Assembly (NCBI GenBank): GCA_001692895.1
Contig: KV748199.1
Span: 1,302,001 to 1,366,000 of the forward strand
DNA: 64,000 nucleotides
Source of the DNA: Cenococcum geophilum 1.58
Taxonomy: Eukaryota; Ascomycota; Dothideomycetes; Gloniales; Gloniaceae
Direction: 5' to 3'
Of this stretch, positions 22,749-35,575 are shown piece by piece. Positions within the stretch are counted from its first letter, which is position 1. Each line of letters opens with the position of its first letter. Made by a program: the position numbers and the translations under genes. The notes below the pieces were generated by a model, which was given only the letters and a program-made list of their open reading frames with translations, did not search any database and was not told where the DNA came from.

Positions 22749-23915
22749 AGCTTCTTAATTACTAAGGGCCTATATATAGGGGTTACTATATATAGGCTAA
22801 GCATTTGCCGGACCTATAGTAGGGCTAGCCGCACGGCTAGCTACTAAATTGGCGGTAGGCTGTACGGGTGGTGCTATAGGGGTTACTAATTGTGCCAGGG
22901 CATTGCGGGCTGTTCTTATATTACTTATTATCTGATTTAAAGGGTTTCTGGCTTTATACCGTTTAGCGCGTACCTTAATTTGGTAGAGGCCTTGGTTAAT
23001 AGCCAAGCACTAGTCTATAAGTTTCTTTAGCGTCTATATAGTAGTAAAAACTAGCAGTACGGCTTGCTGTAGGTCTAGCATTAGATCTTCCTAGGGAATT
23101 TAAGCCTGGCCGGCTAGGTACAAAAAGCGGGTCTAAAAGGCCAAGAAGGTCTCTGTTGTTTTTATATTTAGGCTTTTATAATTAAGTTGGGCGTTCTATA
23201 CTTTAAAGGGGTCCTTATAAATAGAAGACAGGTAGATAATTATCTCTTCTTTAGAGAGGAAGGGCTCTGCTAAGTCCTGTGCGTACCGTGGACGTAGGTG
23301 CATCTATGCGTCCCTACTGGTACGGCCGAAGACGTAGGCCATTTTAGCCTAAGTGGTAGGGAAGTAGTCCGTATTAACTTTAAGCTTATCCTATAATTAA
23401 AGCTTTTAATTATTAAATATAGGGTTGGTTCCGTCTGTAAGTAATAGGGGGTCCGCAACCTTTGCGGACCGCGACGATGCTAATACTATATGTTAGGCTA
23501 GAGCCTTAAGGATTATAGCAAGTCTCTAGGTGTCTAATAATTCCTTACTAGGCGTAGGGGGTTCTTTAGCTTTAAGTAGCTCTTAAAGTTATTTAATTTT
23601 AGTATTAGCTGCTATAAGCTCTACTTAGGAGTTTAAGTTAGTTGCTGTTTTACTATTAGAGGTATTTAAGGGTCCTATAGCTGCTTTACCGGCTACTGTA
23701 TTTCTTGGCATCATAGTACGGTTATTAGGGTAACCTCTAGTAGGATTCTGCAGGGGTTCTAGTCTGTACGTATTCTATAGGTCTTATTGTTCTTTTTTAT
23801 TCTTCTAATTCTGGTAATATTCTTTAGGTCTAATTCTATGTTCTGTTCTGGTTCGTGGTCCGTAGATATATTTAAGTTCCTTCTCAGGAAGAAAGGGTAG
23901 TTAAGCTTTAGATAA

Positions 23916-24155
23916 TATTAGCGACTTAGTTAATCGAGGCACGAGCACGGCAAGAGGGACGCGCAAGCCTATATGATTGGTAGTCTATAAACGAGGATCT
24001 AAAGCTAGAGAAAGGAAAGGAGAAGAAGAGCAGCGCTAGTTAAAGTAGGGTTCTTTTTATGCGGTCTTCTAGTTACGTAACCGCGAAGTTCTGCCAAGTT
24101 CTGCTAACCAAGTTCTGCCAAGTTCTGCCAACCAAGTTCTGCCAGTGCCGTAACA
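23916..24155 (-). repeat. 5' LTR of the GATAA-flanked Gypsy element
   Basis: 240 bp partner of 18252-18491. Its first dinucleotide has changed from TG to TA. Followed by the GATAA duplication. Confidence 0.93.
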
Positions 24156-24160
24156 GATAA

Positions 24161-27100
24161 GGCGGAGAACGAAATTAAAGAAAACAATGAGCTAGATATA
24201 CCCTTAATAGCAGCAGCTCCTATAGCACCAGTAGCGGCTTCTGTAGCACTAGTAGCAGCTCCTATAGCACCTGTAGCAGCTCTAGCAGCAACTCTATTAT
24301 CTACTAGAATAGCTATACCTAGGTTATTAAGTTAGTAAGGATAACAAACTTAGCAATCTTTAGAGATATAGAGAATGCTTTTTAAGCTCTATAAGCTTTA
24401 ATGGTAAGACTACCTAAAGCGGGATAAGAAGCTCTATACCTTTATAGCACTATTATATGCTACTATAGGCACCAACTTCTTGGGATATTTTAAAAACCTT
24501 ATCACACTATATTTAATTTTGGGGCAGCTAAAAAAGGTAGTAAAGCCATCTTAGGCTACGCTATAGTAAATGGTACTAGACGATCTTAAGAAACGGAAAC
24601 AAAGGCCTAAACATTAGACTTTAGAATCTTAGCTTTAGCTTTATATTACTATTATATAAAATAGTAAAGAGCTAGAGGAAGGGTTAATAGAGGTAATAGA
24701 AAGTAGTATTATATAAGCCTTTATCTAGAACTATAAGGAAATCTATCCAGCTCTGTATTATGCCTTTATTTAAAAGGTAGTAAAAAGGTTAGAGAAGCTC
24801 GAAATGGCGATAATAATTAAGTAATTTAACCTTCTCTATAAGCATCCAAATACGGGACGTAACGCCTATGCTATACTCTTAGGACAGCCATCTATAGATC
24901 CTACAACGTCTACTACCCTAGTACCTTCTTAATTACCTAAGGTAAAGTGCTTTACTTATAGTTTACCTTATAAGTTAAAGAACTATAAGCAACTGTTTTA
25001 GTCTCTTTAAGGTCCGAACTTTATACTAAATAATAGTTATTTAAGGAAGTGTTAAGAATAGCTTAAGGTCCTAATAAATAAGTAGTATTATAATAAAAGG
25101 CTTAAGTAGATTAAGCAGGAAGGTCCTAGGTTAAGGACGTCTCTATTAGCTTTATCTACTACTAAAAAGATTAAGGATCTAGACCAACCTTAAGCTATAG
25201 CGGCGGCTGTAATAATATCCTTTTTATTATTAATATTATCGCAGGATTATCCGGATCTGTCGTTAATTAATGCCTAGGGGTACAACACTATAGCAGACAC
25301 CCACTTCTATAACAATATTAGGTACTTCCGTAACTTTAAGCTAAGTATATTTATAGTAATAGCTAGAGATTCTGGGGCAGAAATCTATAGATACGGTGAT
25401 ATTAACTTAGCAATTAAGGTAGGTAAATAACGCCTAACTTGGTATCTAATATTAAGGAACATTGCCTACACTCCCTATTTTTATACCAATTTAATATCCG
25501 CAGTAAAGCTCCGTAGGGTTAGAGTAATTATTAACTAATCTATAAACTATCTGCGCTATAAAGATAATAGAAGCCTATTTGCCAACCTTATGGAATATAG
25601 AGATCTCTATCTTATTAATGCCATTGCCTGCTTACTACCTACTCCTACTACCTACTCCTACTACCTACTCCTACTACCTACGCTACTTCCACCAGATTCT
25701 TTAAGACCTTAGTATATAATAAAGTATGGCATTAACGCTTACTATACTATAATATGGAGTTAGTGGATTATCTACTAACTGCGGTAGATAGGGTTAAAGT
25801 AGTTAAGATAGATAGAGGAAGAACTCCGTACGGTATACTACTTTGTAAACTATATATTCTAGAAAAGATAATATAGTAGACATCTCGTAGAATATTAGTA
25901 AAGGGGACCTACCTTTTTAAATGTGTGTACTTTAATATTATTATAGAAGAAGGTGGGTTTAATGGAGATATATATATAGCTTATTTTTAGTATAACTATA
26001 TAAAATACCATTATGCTTTTCCTATTAAGAACCACGAGTAAGAGATACTACTCCTACTCTTTAAATTAATGATAGCATTTGCGAAGAAATTTAATGCTTA
26101 AGGTATCCGTATTTAGCATATAGATAAGGAGCAAGGTATAGGCGCTAGGGTAAAGAATCTTATCCAACTTAACGGAGGTATTATTAAGCAATTAATACTA
26201 TATACTCTAGCTTAAAATGGACCTATAAAGAGGTTAGAAAGAGCTATTTCCGAATAAGTAAGGACTATTATTATTAAAGTAAAGTTACCCGTAGATCTAT
26301 GGCCCGAGTTCGTGCTTCTAGCAGTATTCCTACTTAATTAAACTCCTATTAAGTCTATTAACTAAAAGACCCTATTTAAGATGCTATATAAACGGAACCT
26401 ATAGCTAGCAGGACTTTATATGGCTAGATCTTTAACCTATATACTTATTAAACACGGCATTTTTAGGAAGGTAAAGTTTAAGCCACGAGCCTAAATAGGT
26501 TATCTCGTAGGCATAGAAGCGTTAAATATCTATAGGGTATATATATTAACTACTAACCGTATTATCCGATCTTATAATATACAAATTAATAAGTTAAAGA
26601 GATATTAATCTCCTAAAACACTAGAATACCTTATTATCTTATAGGCTTAGAAGGATTGTTTCTAATAAGTCTAGGATCTATTAGATAATCTTTAAAATAG
26701 TAATAAAGACTAGATAGAGAACTTTAACGAAGAACTAGATATAGGACTGCTGTATTTAGCAAATATTAACGTTACTCCTATATTAAAAAGCATTTAGATC
26801 TTAACAAAAGAACTCCGTTAGCTACCTACCCCAAAGCTAACTCTAGAACCGTTTAAACTATTAGCATCTTTGGCGCCTTAGCAATTACTATCTACTATAG
26901 TATCTACGCCATAGATATTATCTGCTGCTTGGTTATCTTCTAAGGTTACCGAACTACTATTTATAGATCCTATACCTTGTTCCAAACCTTAAACAACAGT
27001 AGGCTTATTGTTAGGGGGTAAGAGACGTTCTGGCCGTGAAAAGCGGCCTATAGTAAAGAAGAAAGATATACTAAATTAGGATCTACAACGACGAGCCTTT

Positions 27101-27199
27101 GCGGTTTAAATTAATAACGGTAATAATATTATTAATCTAGATACAACACCATTAGCTTACGCTTTTTATACTGCTGCTATAAAGACATACGGATATTAA
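24161..27199 (+). mobile_element. Ty1/Copia element, left part (gag, protease, integrase)
   Basis: Plus-strand translation with many stops gives a Copia gag-like region (24340-25200), a protease start (ADTHFYNN near 25290; the catalytic motif itself is degraded) and integrase with GPIKRLERAISE and PVDLWPEFVLLAVFLLN near 26215-26345, then KPRAxIGYLVG near 26475. The element is broken at 27199 by the insertion of the second Gypsy element and resumes at 35136 with its RT. LTRs of this Copia element were not found. A short CTACTACCTACTC-type tandem repeat lies at 25630-25683. Confidence 0.85.
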
Positions 27200-27623
27200 G
27201 TGTTACGGACGCTTTAAGTACGATGTTACGACTACTTGGGGAAGAGTTGGAAGAAGCTAGTTGGTTAATTTAGGCACGGTCCAAAATGGATCCGGTAGAA
27301 CTATATAACAAGAAATGGTAACCAAGGTCACATAATATGCTATATAGTGGACGAGAGGAACGGGAGGAACTTACGTACCTTATATATAAGACGTACATTA
27401 CATATAAGAAGGATTTTATAGGAGTACGGTTATGTATTTAAGGACCCTTAGTCCCTACCTAGATAGTTCCTTCCTTGTAGTAATTCTTAGAATATAATTA
27501 AAGTTAATTTATTAGGCAACTACTCCACCAGTTATTATTACGTTGTTAACTTTAATTTGCATTACCTATATACCTAGCCCATTAACGAGCCTACCGTAGT
27601 TCCTACTATAAGGTTCCGTTACA
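27200..27623 (+). repeat. 5' LTR, family B copy 1
   Basis: Starts TGTTACGGACGC, ends TTCCGTTACA. It is less mutated than its partner: CACGGTCCA here against CACGGTCTA there, GGTCACATAAT against GGTTATATAAT, all C-to-T or G-to-A changes making TA. Confidence 0.93.
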
Positions 27624-27668
27624 CAATTACTACCTAGTTACGGTATTAAATATAGAAAGTTAAATAAC

Positions 27669-28740
27669 ATGCCACCAAAAGTAGCCACCACAACGCCATT
27701 GACGGCGGTAACTACTTTAAGGTCAGGCGATACCAGTATAGCAGATACTAACTTATAGCAACTTGTAACGGTTAGACAACTATAAGAGATAGTTAACCAG
27801 TTAATAGAAAATAATGTAGTACTTAAAACTAGGATTAACGGGATAGGCGCAGTAAAGGTTAAGTTACTATTAATTAAAAGATTCTTGGGAGAGAGATTGA
27901 AGCTTAAAGGATTCCTTATATAAATGCACTTTAAGGTCGCGCAGGAAGGAGCTAAGCTGGCAACACCTATGGATTAAATAGCGTATGCAGAATTGTTCTT
28001 AATAGGAAAATCACTTAAATAGTTTAAGCCTTACCTTATGGAAATCTAGGTAAATGGAATAATAACTACGAACTAAGAGGTATGGTTTATATTCTTAAGC
28101 TAAAACAGATTTATAGAACAACTTATATAAATGTTTAAAGACCTAGAGGCAGTAACTATAGCAGAAAGAAAACTTTAAGATATTACGTAATAAACCTTAG
28201 CAATTAAATATATAACATAGTTTTAGACGCTGGTAATATAAGTAGAGTAGAATAATAGGGCGCTTATGGTATAGTATAAACAGGGACTTAAGGCTAAAGT
28301 CTAGGACGCAATTATCCTAATAAAAGATGCGGATACCCTAAGGGAACTAATAGATTAGGCGATTAAGATTAATAACTAGATCTACTAAAGGGAATAAACT
28401 AAGAGAGGTTAAAATAGAGTTCTATAGTTATATAAGGCGTAGAGTACGCAACAACTAAAGCTAAGTTAGAAACTATAGTATAGCGCAGAGCTAATAGACC
28501 TAAGCGGTACTAAAGAAGCCTATAAGAGATAAAGTAAGAAACTATAAAAACCTAGAGGTTAAGGATCTAGTAATTATAGGACTAAGGAGTAAAGGCTAAA
28601 CCAGGGATCTTAGCAGCAGAAGATGTTTAGGCAGACTCTATAGCAAAGTTAATGGTTTAAAAATAGAGCTTATATAAATTATAGAAAATAAGGTCACTTT
28701 GCGAGGGATTATAAAGATAGTTAGAGTTACTATATAATAA
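27669..28740 (+). pseudogene. Gag of family B copy 1
   Basis: Begins at ATG 27669 (MPPKVATTTPLTAVTTLRSG), continues with a retrotransposon gag core and ends in a zinc knuckle at 28671-28712 whose three cysteines all read Tyr (Y-I-N-Y-R-K-stop-G-H-F-A-R-D-Y). Stops at former Gln codons make it inactive. Confidence 0.8.
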
Positions 28741-30710
28741 AGGGAACTAGACTAATAGTAGGAGACATATACGTATAGAGGAATAATAGTATACTACAAG
28801 GAACAAAAAAATGTTTAATTAGAAGTTTTACGTTTTGTTATAATAACGTATACTAAATTTATAAAGACGCTAAGTATGGCGTAAGCTATTGGCTATAGGA
28901 GCTAAAACCTATAGAGTATAGAGGAACTAATAAACTAGTTTGCAGATCAGATATTAAGGATAATAAATTTAATATAGGCGAAATATTTTATAATAATAAG
29001 GTAATAAAGGCGGTTTACTAGGAACGCGTAGACCTTAAAGATATTATATAAGAGGTAGAGGATAATTCCACTATAGAATAGGAAATATTAGTAGGGATTA
29101 ATACCCCGCTAGACATAATATCTATCGCTTTATGGGACGTAAGAGAAATAGGATAGTAAACTACTTCGGCACTTAATAAAGGCAAAGGGCTAAAGGCTTA
29201 AGATTCTTAAGATAAGATAAGAGATAACCAAGATTCTTAAGACGAGATAAGGCAAGCTTAAGGACCTATAATAGACGATAACCAATAAAGCAAAGCAGTA
29301 GCTTAGTTTAAAGATATATAAATAAACTCGGGATAGAGTTTCTTATAGGTATAAGACTTTTAGGATAAAATAAGTAAGATTTAAGACTCTTAAGATAAGA
29401 TAAGAATACCTAAGCCTAGTTAGACTAAGGCTAGAGCTAAGCTTAAGTTAAAAGCGAGCTTAGGGTTAAAGAATCTAAGGGACTAAAAATTCGGAGTATA
29501 AATAAGGACACCTATAGGTAAGAGGTAAGCAGGTTCTTTATAAATTAGAGAATCTATAGTATAAATAGCAGTTAGACTAGGAGATAGACATATAGACCTA
29601 AAAGACTTACTAGAAGAACGTAGTGTTTAACCTAAAGATTAAAATGTTAATACCAAGATCAAGAAGCAAGATAACTTTAAGAATCCACTTATAAGACGCA
29701 AAAGGAAAGAAACTATAGAGGAATTTAGGGCAAGAATTACCTTATAGCAAGAACAGAAACTAGATAAGAGATTTAGCGTACTAGGTTATATAAGGGACAG
29801 AGTACCCGTATAAAGAATTACTAATAGGCCTAGAGTAGGTATACTAAGAGCCAAGTAGCTTACTGAACTGGAATAAGAAGAGGATCTAGGGATTCTAACT
29901 AGGTTTAAGAAACAACATATAAAGGGCTGTTATAACATAGTAATAAGAAGATACTTCCTTACGGACGAGCCGTATACACTCTAGCAGCTATACTAAAAGT
30001 AGTATAGGTAAAGGCACAATAATAAGTGGGAAGATTTCTATATATAGTTGGATGAAAAAGTTATCCAAGACCACCCGATTATAGAAAAGGCGATAAGTTA
30101 TATTAAAGGAGCCCTAATTATAATGTTAAAAGATCTAAAGGAGTAATTAGAGGACTAGAGAAGCGAGAGGCAAATTACAGTACCTACGAATAAAGTTGCA
30201 ACGCTTAGATTAATATAAGAGAGGTTTAAACTTAAGGATAAAGACAAGCTAAGAGTTAACCTAAGACACTAAGTATATTACATATTAGCATAGATCGTAT
30301 GCGTAGATAATATATATAGAGCACCAAAAGATAAGAATTAGAAATACCTAGCGAGGATATACTAGTTATTAGATAAAGCAAAATATAAAAACGCTAAGTA
30401 TATATATAGTTAGCACCTAGTAGAAGTATAAAGCTAAGGGGACTTAATACTTTAGCCAGGAAGATTCCTTACGGAAGAATACTTAAATAGATAATAGTAG
30501 TGGGAATACCTAGAGAACATGTGTCTATAGTATATTAAAGACAAAAAGCAAACTAAGTATTAGCTTAAGTTAGACTAAGTATAAATAGGATTAAGCAGCT
30601 AATAGTTAGGAAAAGTAAAGGCCTATAGGACTAGAAGGAGCCAGTGGTAGAGCCTTAAACCCTTAAAGGAATTTAAGGACAACACCTAAATTTACGAGTA
30701 AAATAGTAAG
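28741..30710 (+). pseudogene. Unassigned about 2-kb coding spacer between gag and protease
   Basis: The plus-strand frame continues after the zinc knuckle for some 650 codons before the protease. It is highly charged, with repeated DS-Q-D-K-I-R-type units encoded by ATTCTTAAGATAAGATAAG-like repeats (about 29205-29400), and no domain I recognise. The same region is present in the reverse copy (about 49060-53000). Stops are at CAA/CAG-derived positions, so it was once open, either as a gag extension or a separate protein. Confidence 0.55.
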
Positions 30711-30714
30711 ATTA

Positions 30715-33700
30715 ACAGTTTAAAGCATTAATAGATAGTAAAGTAACGCAAAACTATATCTTACTAGCAGCAGTTAAGAGAATAGGGTTACTATATAGGA
30801 AAAAGGAGTAACCTTACCTATTAGTTACGATTTTAGGAGATCTAATAACCTATAGAGGAGGGATTATCAATCTTAAAATAGGACCTATTTAGATAACCAT
30901 TAAAGGAAGATAAATTAAGATATCTTTTAATATATTACTATTAGGGAATAATAAGGCAGTACTAAGAATACCTTAGTTATAGGAATATAATCTAAAGATC
31001 GATTGGATTATAGGTCAGGTTAATATTAGGGATACTTAATACCGCAAGATGCGATAATAAGCTAAGTTAGTATAGTACTAAGTAGGGGCAACCTACGAAG
31101 AAATAGAAAAGGGATTAAGTTATATACTAAAAAGATACTATAAGTATGGTAAAAGACTATAGTTACTAGAGAGTAAGAAGCTATTAAAGTATATAGTATA
31201 GGACTATAAGATAGAATTGGAACTAGGAATAAGTCTAAAGTTCTTTTTAATTTATAAGCTTACTAAGGAGGAAGGTAGAGTACTAAAAGAGTTTATTTAG
31301 GAAAACTTATAAAAGGGATATATTAAACCATCGCAGTTATTAGCGGGTTATCTAGTACTATTTATACTAAAGAAAAATGGCAAACTAAGGCTGTGTATTA
31401 ACTATAGATAGTTAAATAGCATTACTAGAAAGGATAGGTATCCTTTACCCTTAATTAGCAAAATTTAAAACAGGATAGGTAATACATAAATCTTTATAAA
31501 GATAGATCTAAAATAGGCGTACTATTAAATTAGGATTAAGGAAGGCAATAAATAGAAAGCAGCCTTTAGGTTAAAGAAAGGACTATATAAGCCATTAGTT
31601 ATATAATTTAGGCTTATAAACGCACTAGTAACGTTCTAAAAGCGTATTAATAACGTATTAGGAGAATACTTAGATGAATTTGTTATAGTATACCTTAACA
31701 ATATTATTATCTATTTAATAACTAAGGAAGAGTATAGGAAATACGTTAAATAGGTTTTAAAGAGACTATAAGAAGAATAGATGCTAGTAGCAATTAAGAA
31801 ATGCGAGTTTTTTACTAGGAAAACCGATTTTATTAGATTTATTATTAAACCAGGCTAACTTAGTATAGATTTAAAGAAGATTAAGGCTATAGTAAATTAG
31901 TAAGAACTAGAGAACGTTACGCAGTTAAGATTATTTTTAGGGTTTTGCAATTACTATAGAAGGTTTATAGCGTAATAGTTAAAAAATATTAAACTATTTA
32001 CGTAATTAACGAAGAAAGAAGAACTATAGGCATAGGGAGAGAAATAGTAGAAATTGTTTAAAGAAGTTAAGAGGTTATTTACCTAGGAGCTAGTTCTTAA
32101 GATCTATTAACTAGGACTAGAGATAGTTATAAAAACAGATGCATTAGACTATATACTAGGGGTATACTTTATAGAGAAATATTAAGATAGATGGCACCTA
32201 GTAGTATATTATAGTCGGAAGATAATACTACTAGAGTTAAACTATAACATTTATAACAAGGAGTTATTAGGTATAGTTATAGCACTAAAGAAATAGAGAG
32301 CATTCTTATAAGGCACAGAGAAACTATTTATAGTTAAGACGGACTATAAGAACCTAATAGAATTTCTAATAATAAAGGAACTTAACTAAAAATAGATTAG
32401 ATGGGTAGAGATGCTTATAAAATACTATTTTAAGATTTAGTATACTAAAGGTATAGATAATATAGGAGCAGACGCTCTAAGTTAAAAGGCTAAACTATAA
32501 AATAAGGAAAAGCCATTAGGGGCTTTACTGCGAAAAGATATAGACGGATTAATTAGGTACAATTATCCTAAAATTATAGCAACTTGGGAAAATAATAAAC
32601 TAAAAAAGGTCTACGAGATACCGGAAAGCTTTTAGGTATAAAGAATTCTAAAAGCATAGCTAAAAGATCTATAGACAGATATATACAAAAACCGAGAAGT
32701 AAAGTATATCCTAAAAAGCATAGCAAAATAATTTATAGAAGAATTCTATAAGGGAATAACTTAAGGACATAATAGAGCTATAGGATTAGTGTTAAGACTC
32801 TAAGAGAAGTACATTATTAATAGAATTTAGGGCTTAGCGCGAAAAGTTATAAAGAAATATCTAAATTATTAGAGAAATAAATTAACGAGGTATAAGCTAT
32901 ATAGAGGGCTATAACCTATTAAAACACTAGAAAGACTATAGGAGGTTATATTATAGGACTTTATTATTAAGTTGCTAAAATTAAGAGATCCTATTACCGG
33001 ATAAGATTATAATATAACCTTAGTAATAGTAAACAAGCTTATAAAGTAGGGATACTTTATAGCGTATATAAAAGAAATCTTAGCGGAAGATGTCGCTAGA
33101 ATCTATATTAAAGAAGTATTTATAAGATATAAAGCACTAAGCAAGATTATATTGGATAGAGATCTAAGATTTATAGCAGTATTTTAGGAGGTATTCTTAG
33201 CGGAACAAGGAATTAAAGTAGTAACTTCTACCGTATATTATCCATAGATAGACGGTTAAATAGAAAAACTAAACTAGACACTAGAACAGTATCTAAGGCA
33301 TTATATTAATTACATATAGAATAATTAGGTATCGCTATTACCAGTTATATAGTTTATATACAATATAACACCTTAAGAAGAAATAGGTATATTACTATTT
33401 AAGGCAAATTATAGATATAAGCTAAGGATATCGTTGTTACTATAATAGGTAAAGAAAATAAGTAGTATAGCTAAAGAAAGAATAAAGACATTAATAAATC
33501 TTTATATAGACCTTATAGAATTAGTAAAGGAAGTATAAGAGAGAATAAAAAAGTATTATAATACTAGGAGATCTAAGGGACCAGATCTTAAGGAGGGAGA
33601 TAAAGTATAGCTACTATACAAAAATTTTAAGAGTTAATAACTAAGTAAGAAGTTAAACTATATTAGACTAGGACCTTTTAAAATTATATAGAGGATTTCA

Positions 33701-34030
33701 CTGGTTATGTTTAAGTTAAACCTACTAGCTAAGATAAAGATCTACCCTATACAGTATATTGTAATACTAGAGCTAGTATACAGGAATATTAAGCTATTAG
33801 TTTATAAAGCAGATATATATAGAGGATAAGAAGAAGACAAATAGTAAGTTTTAAAGATTGTTAGTTATAAGGATATTAATAACAAAACATGGTATAAGGT
33901 TAAGTAGATAGGCTATACTAAGACTACCTAGGAACCATTAAAAAATTTAAAGAACGCTATAGGAAAGGTATAGGAGTATTAGAAGAGATTAGGTTAGGCA
34001 GTATTAATAAAGAAGAATCGCTAAAGAATG
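30715..34030 (+). pseudogene. Pol of family B copy 1: protease, RT, RNase H, integrase, chromodomain
   Basis: Protease near 30718 (ALIDSKVTQNYIL, the DSGAT box mutated). RT 31240-31950 with GKLRLCINYR and the catalytic box YLNNIIIYL (both Asp to Asn). RNase H from about 32120 (IKTDALDYILGVYF). Integrase 32740-33600 (RDPITG...; ILDRDLRFIAVF; the stretch VVTSTVYYP). Chromodomain at 33880-34020 (TWYKVKxIGYTKTTxEPL). Reading TAA/TAG as former CAA/CAG restores long continuous similarity, a direct picture of RIP. Confidence 0.88.
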
Positions 34031-34707
34031 AGTTACCTAAGGGGGACCTAAGAAAAGTAGTTACCAAACTACTTAGATCTATTTCCTTCTTAGCTAGAAG
34101 AGAATCTATTCTTTTATTACTAAGTTCCTATAGACCCTATTCTATAAGTTTCTACTTCTTAAAATAAACCTTTTTATAAACCTTCTTAAGACGAAGTAAG
34201 TAAGTAGATGCCGCGATATAAGCATCTAAGGCCTTCTATTCCGTATCACGAAAACGTTTTAACTTAGTAAGGGCTTAAGATAGTTTACCATCTAGCTGCG
34301 TAGTAGTAGATTAAATATAAGACCCTAAGACAAATTAATTAGGGAACTAGACGACTATTAAGAGTAATAGGTTGCGTATATTTAGTAAAGCAAACGTTAT
34401 AAGACAAATAAATATTCGCTTTAGTGCACTTTAAGTAAGAGAATAGTTGTTGTAAAGATAGACTTGCTAACGCAATATAAACTAACCCCTTTTTTAAACA
34501 GCAAGAATACGGAGACGGTATAATCTTACTAAGAGATAATATTGCAGTAATAGTACGAGCACAACATTAGGCGTGTAAGGAAGAAATTGCTTTAGGTATA
34601 ATAAGCAATAATATTAACCAAATTAATTAGATGGATATTACACCTCTAATAAACAACTTAAAGATATTAGGAATCTTTAAGGACGAAGATAAAGAGGAGG
34701 GAGATAG
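34031..34707 (+). other. Region between chromodomain and 3' LTR
   Basis: Contains a further plus-strand frame near 34525-34705 (NIAVIVRAQH, then ACKEEIALGIISNNIN and GIFKDEDKEEGD) that looks formerly coding and overlaps the polypurine tract. The reverse copy has the counterpart at about 45095-45600. Function unknown. Confidence 0.4.
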
Positions 34708-35130
34708 TGTTACGGACGCTTTAAGTATAATATTATAACTACTTAGAGAAGAGTTAGAAGAAGCTAGTTAGTTAATTTAGGCACGGTCTANNATAGANCN
34801 NNTAGAACTATATAANAAGNAATNGTANNTAAGGTTATATAATNTGCTANNTNNTANATAANNGGAANNNGAGGAACTTATGTACCTTATATATAAGACG
34901 TATATTACGTATAAGAAGGATTTTATAGGAGTACGGTTGTGTATTTAAGGACCCTTAGTCCCTACCTAGATAGTTCCTTCCTTATAGTAATTCTTAGAAT
35001 ATAATTAGAGTTAATCTATTAGGCAACCACTCTACCAGTTATTATTACGTTGTTAACTTTAATTTGCATCACCTATATACCTAGCCTATTAACGAGCCTA
35101 CCGTAGTTCCTGCTACAAGGTTCCGTTACA
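34708..35130 (+). repeat. 3' LTR, family B copy 1
   Basis: Partner of 27200-27623. It contains a run of undetermined bases (N) between 34791 and 34866, so part of it is an assembly ambiguity. Confidence 0.93.
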
Positions 35131-35135
35131 TTAAG

Positions 35136-35575
35136 ACGATTTTCTACTACTACTAAAGTTATAGAAAGAGATGCTTAATTATAAGTATGCTATAGAATTT
35201 AAAGTAGCTGCTTATACCGAGATAAGGGCCTTAACTAGAAAATAGACTTGGGACGAGGTATAACTAATTAGGAAGGTCTATCGACTTCCTACTATATAGG
35301 TCTTTACGTATAAGAAAGATTTAGACGGCTTTATTACGAGATTTAAGGCTTATCTAGTTATCTGCGGAGACCTTTAAGCAGTCTTATAAGAGGAGGTTAA
35401 AGCTATAATAGCAGCCTATTAAACCTTCCGTCTACTATACGCTCTCATTACTGGCTTCAACCTCAATGTTATATAGATTAACGCTGTTAACGCCTTTATT
35501 AACAATAAGGTCTACCTTATTCCCCCTAAGGGTATAGACCTACTACTTAGATTCTCCCTTTATTTAAGAGTGGAG
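35136..35575 (+). pseudogene. Ty1/Copia RT, right part of the split element
   Basis: Reads VFTYKKDLDGFITRFKA, then LLYALITGFNLNV, NAVNAFINNKVYLIPPKG, the start of the Copia RT domain. It continues the integrase-bearing fragment that stops at 27199. Similarity ends near 35575, before the YVDD box, so the element is truncated. Confidence 0.85.

Larger units (their letters stand above)
18252..24155 (-). mobile_element. Complete Ty3/Gypsy chromovirus-type element, RIP-degraded
   Basis: Two 240-bp LTRs enclose a minus-strand gag-pol. It is flanked by perfect direct repeats GATAA (18247-18251 and 24156-24160). The polypurine tract lies next to the left LTR (minus strand GAAGGGGGGGG, 18495-18505), confirming minus orientation. 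The domain order on the minus strand is gag, zinc knuckle, protease, RT, RNase H, integrase, chromodomain. All frames carry stops. Confidence 0.93.
27200..35130 (+). mobile_element. Complete Ty3/Gypsy element, family B copy 1
   Basis: About 424-bp LTRs at 27200-27623 and 34708-35130 enclose a plus-strand gag-pol of about 7.1 kb. Perfect 5-bp duplications TTAAG flank it (27195-27199, 35131-35135). The polypurine tract AAAGAGGAGGGAGATAG ends at 34707. The element sits inside the Copia element. A second copy is at 44631-54126 in reverse. Confidence 0.95.
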
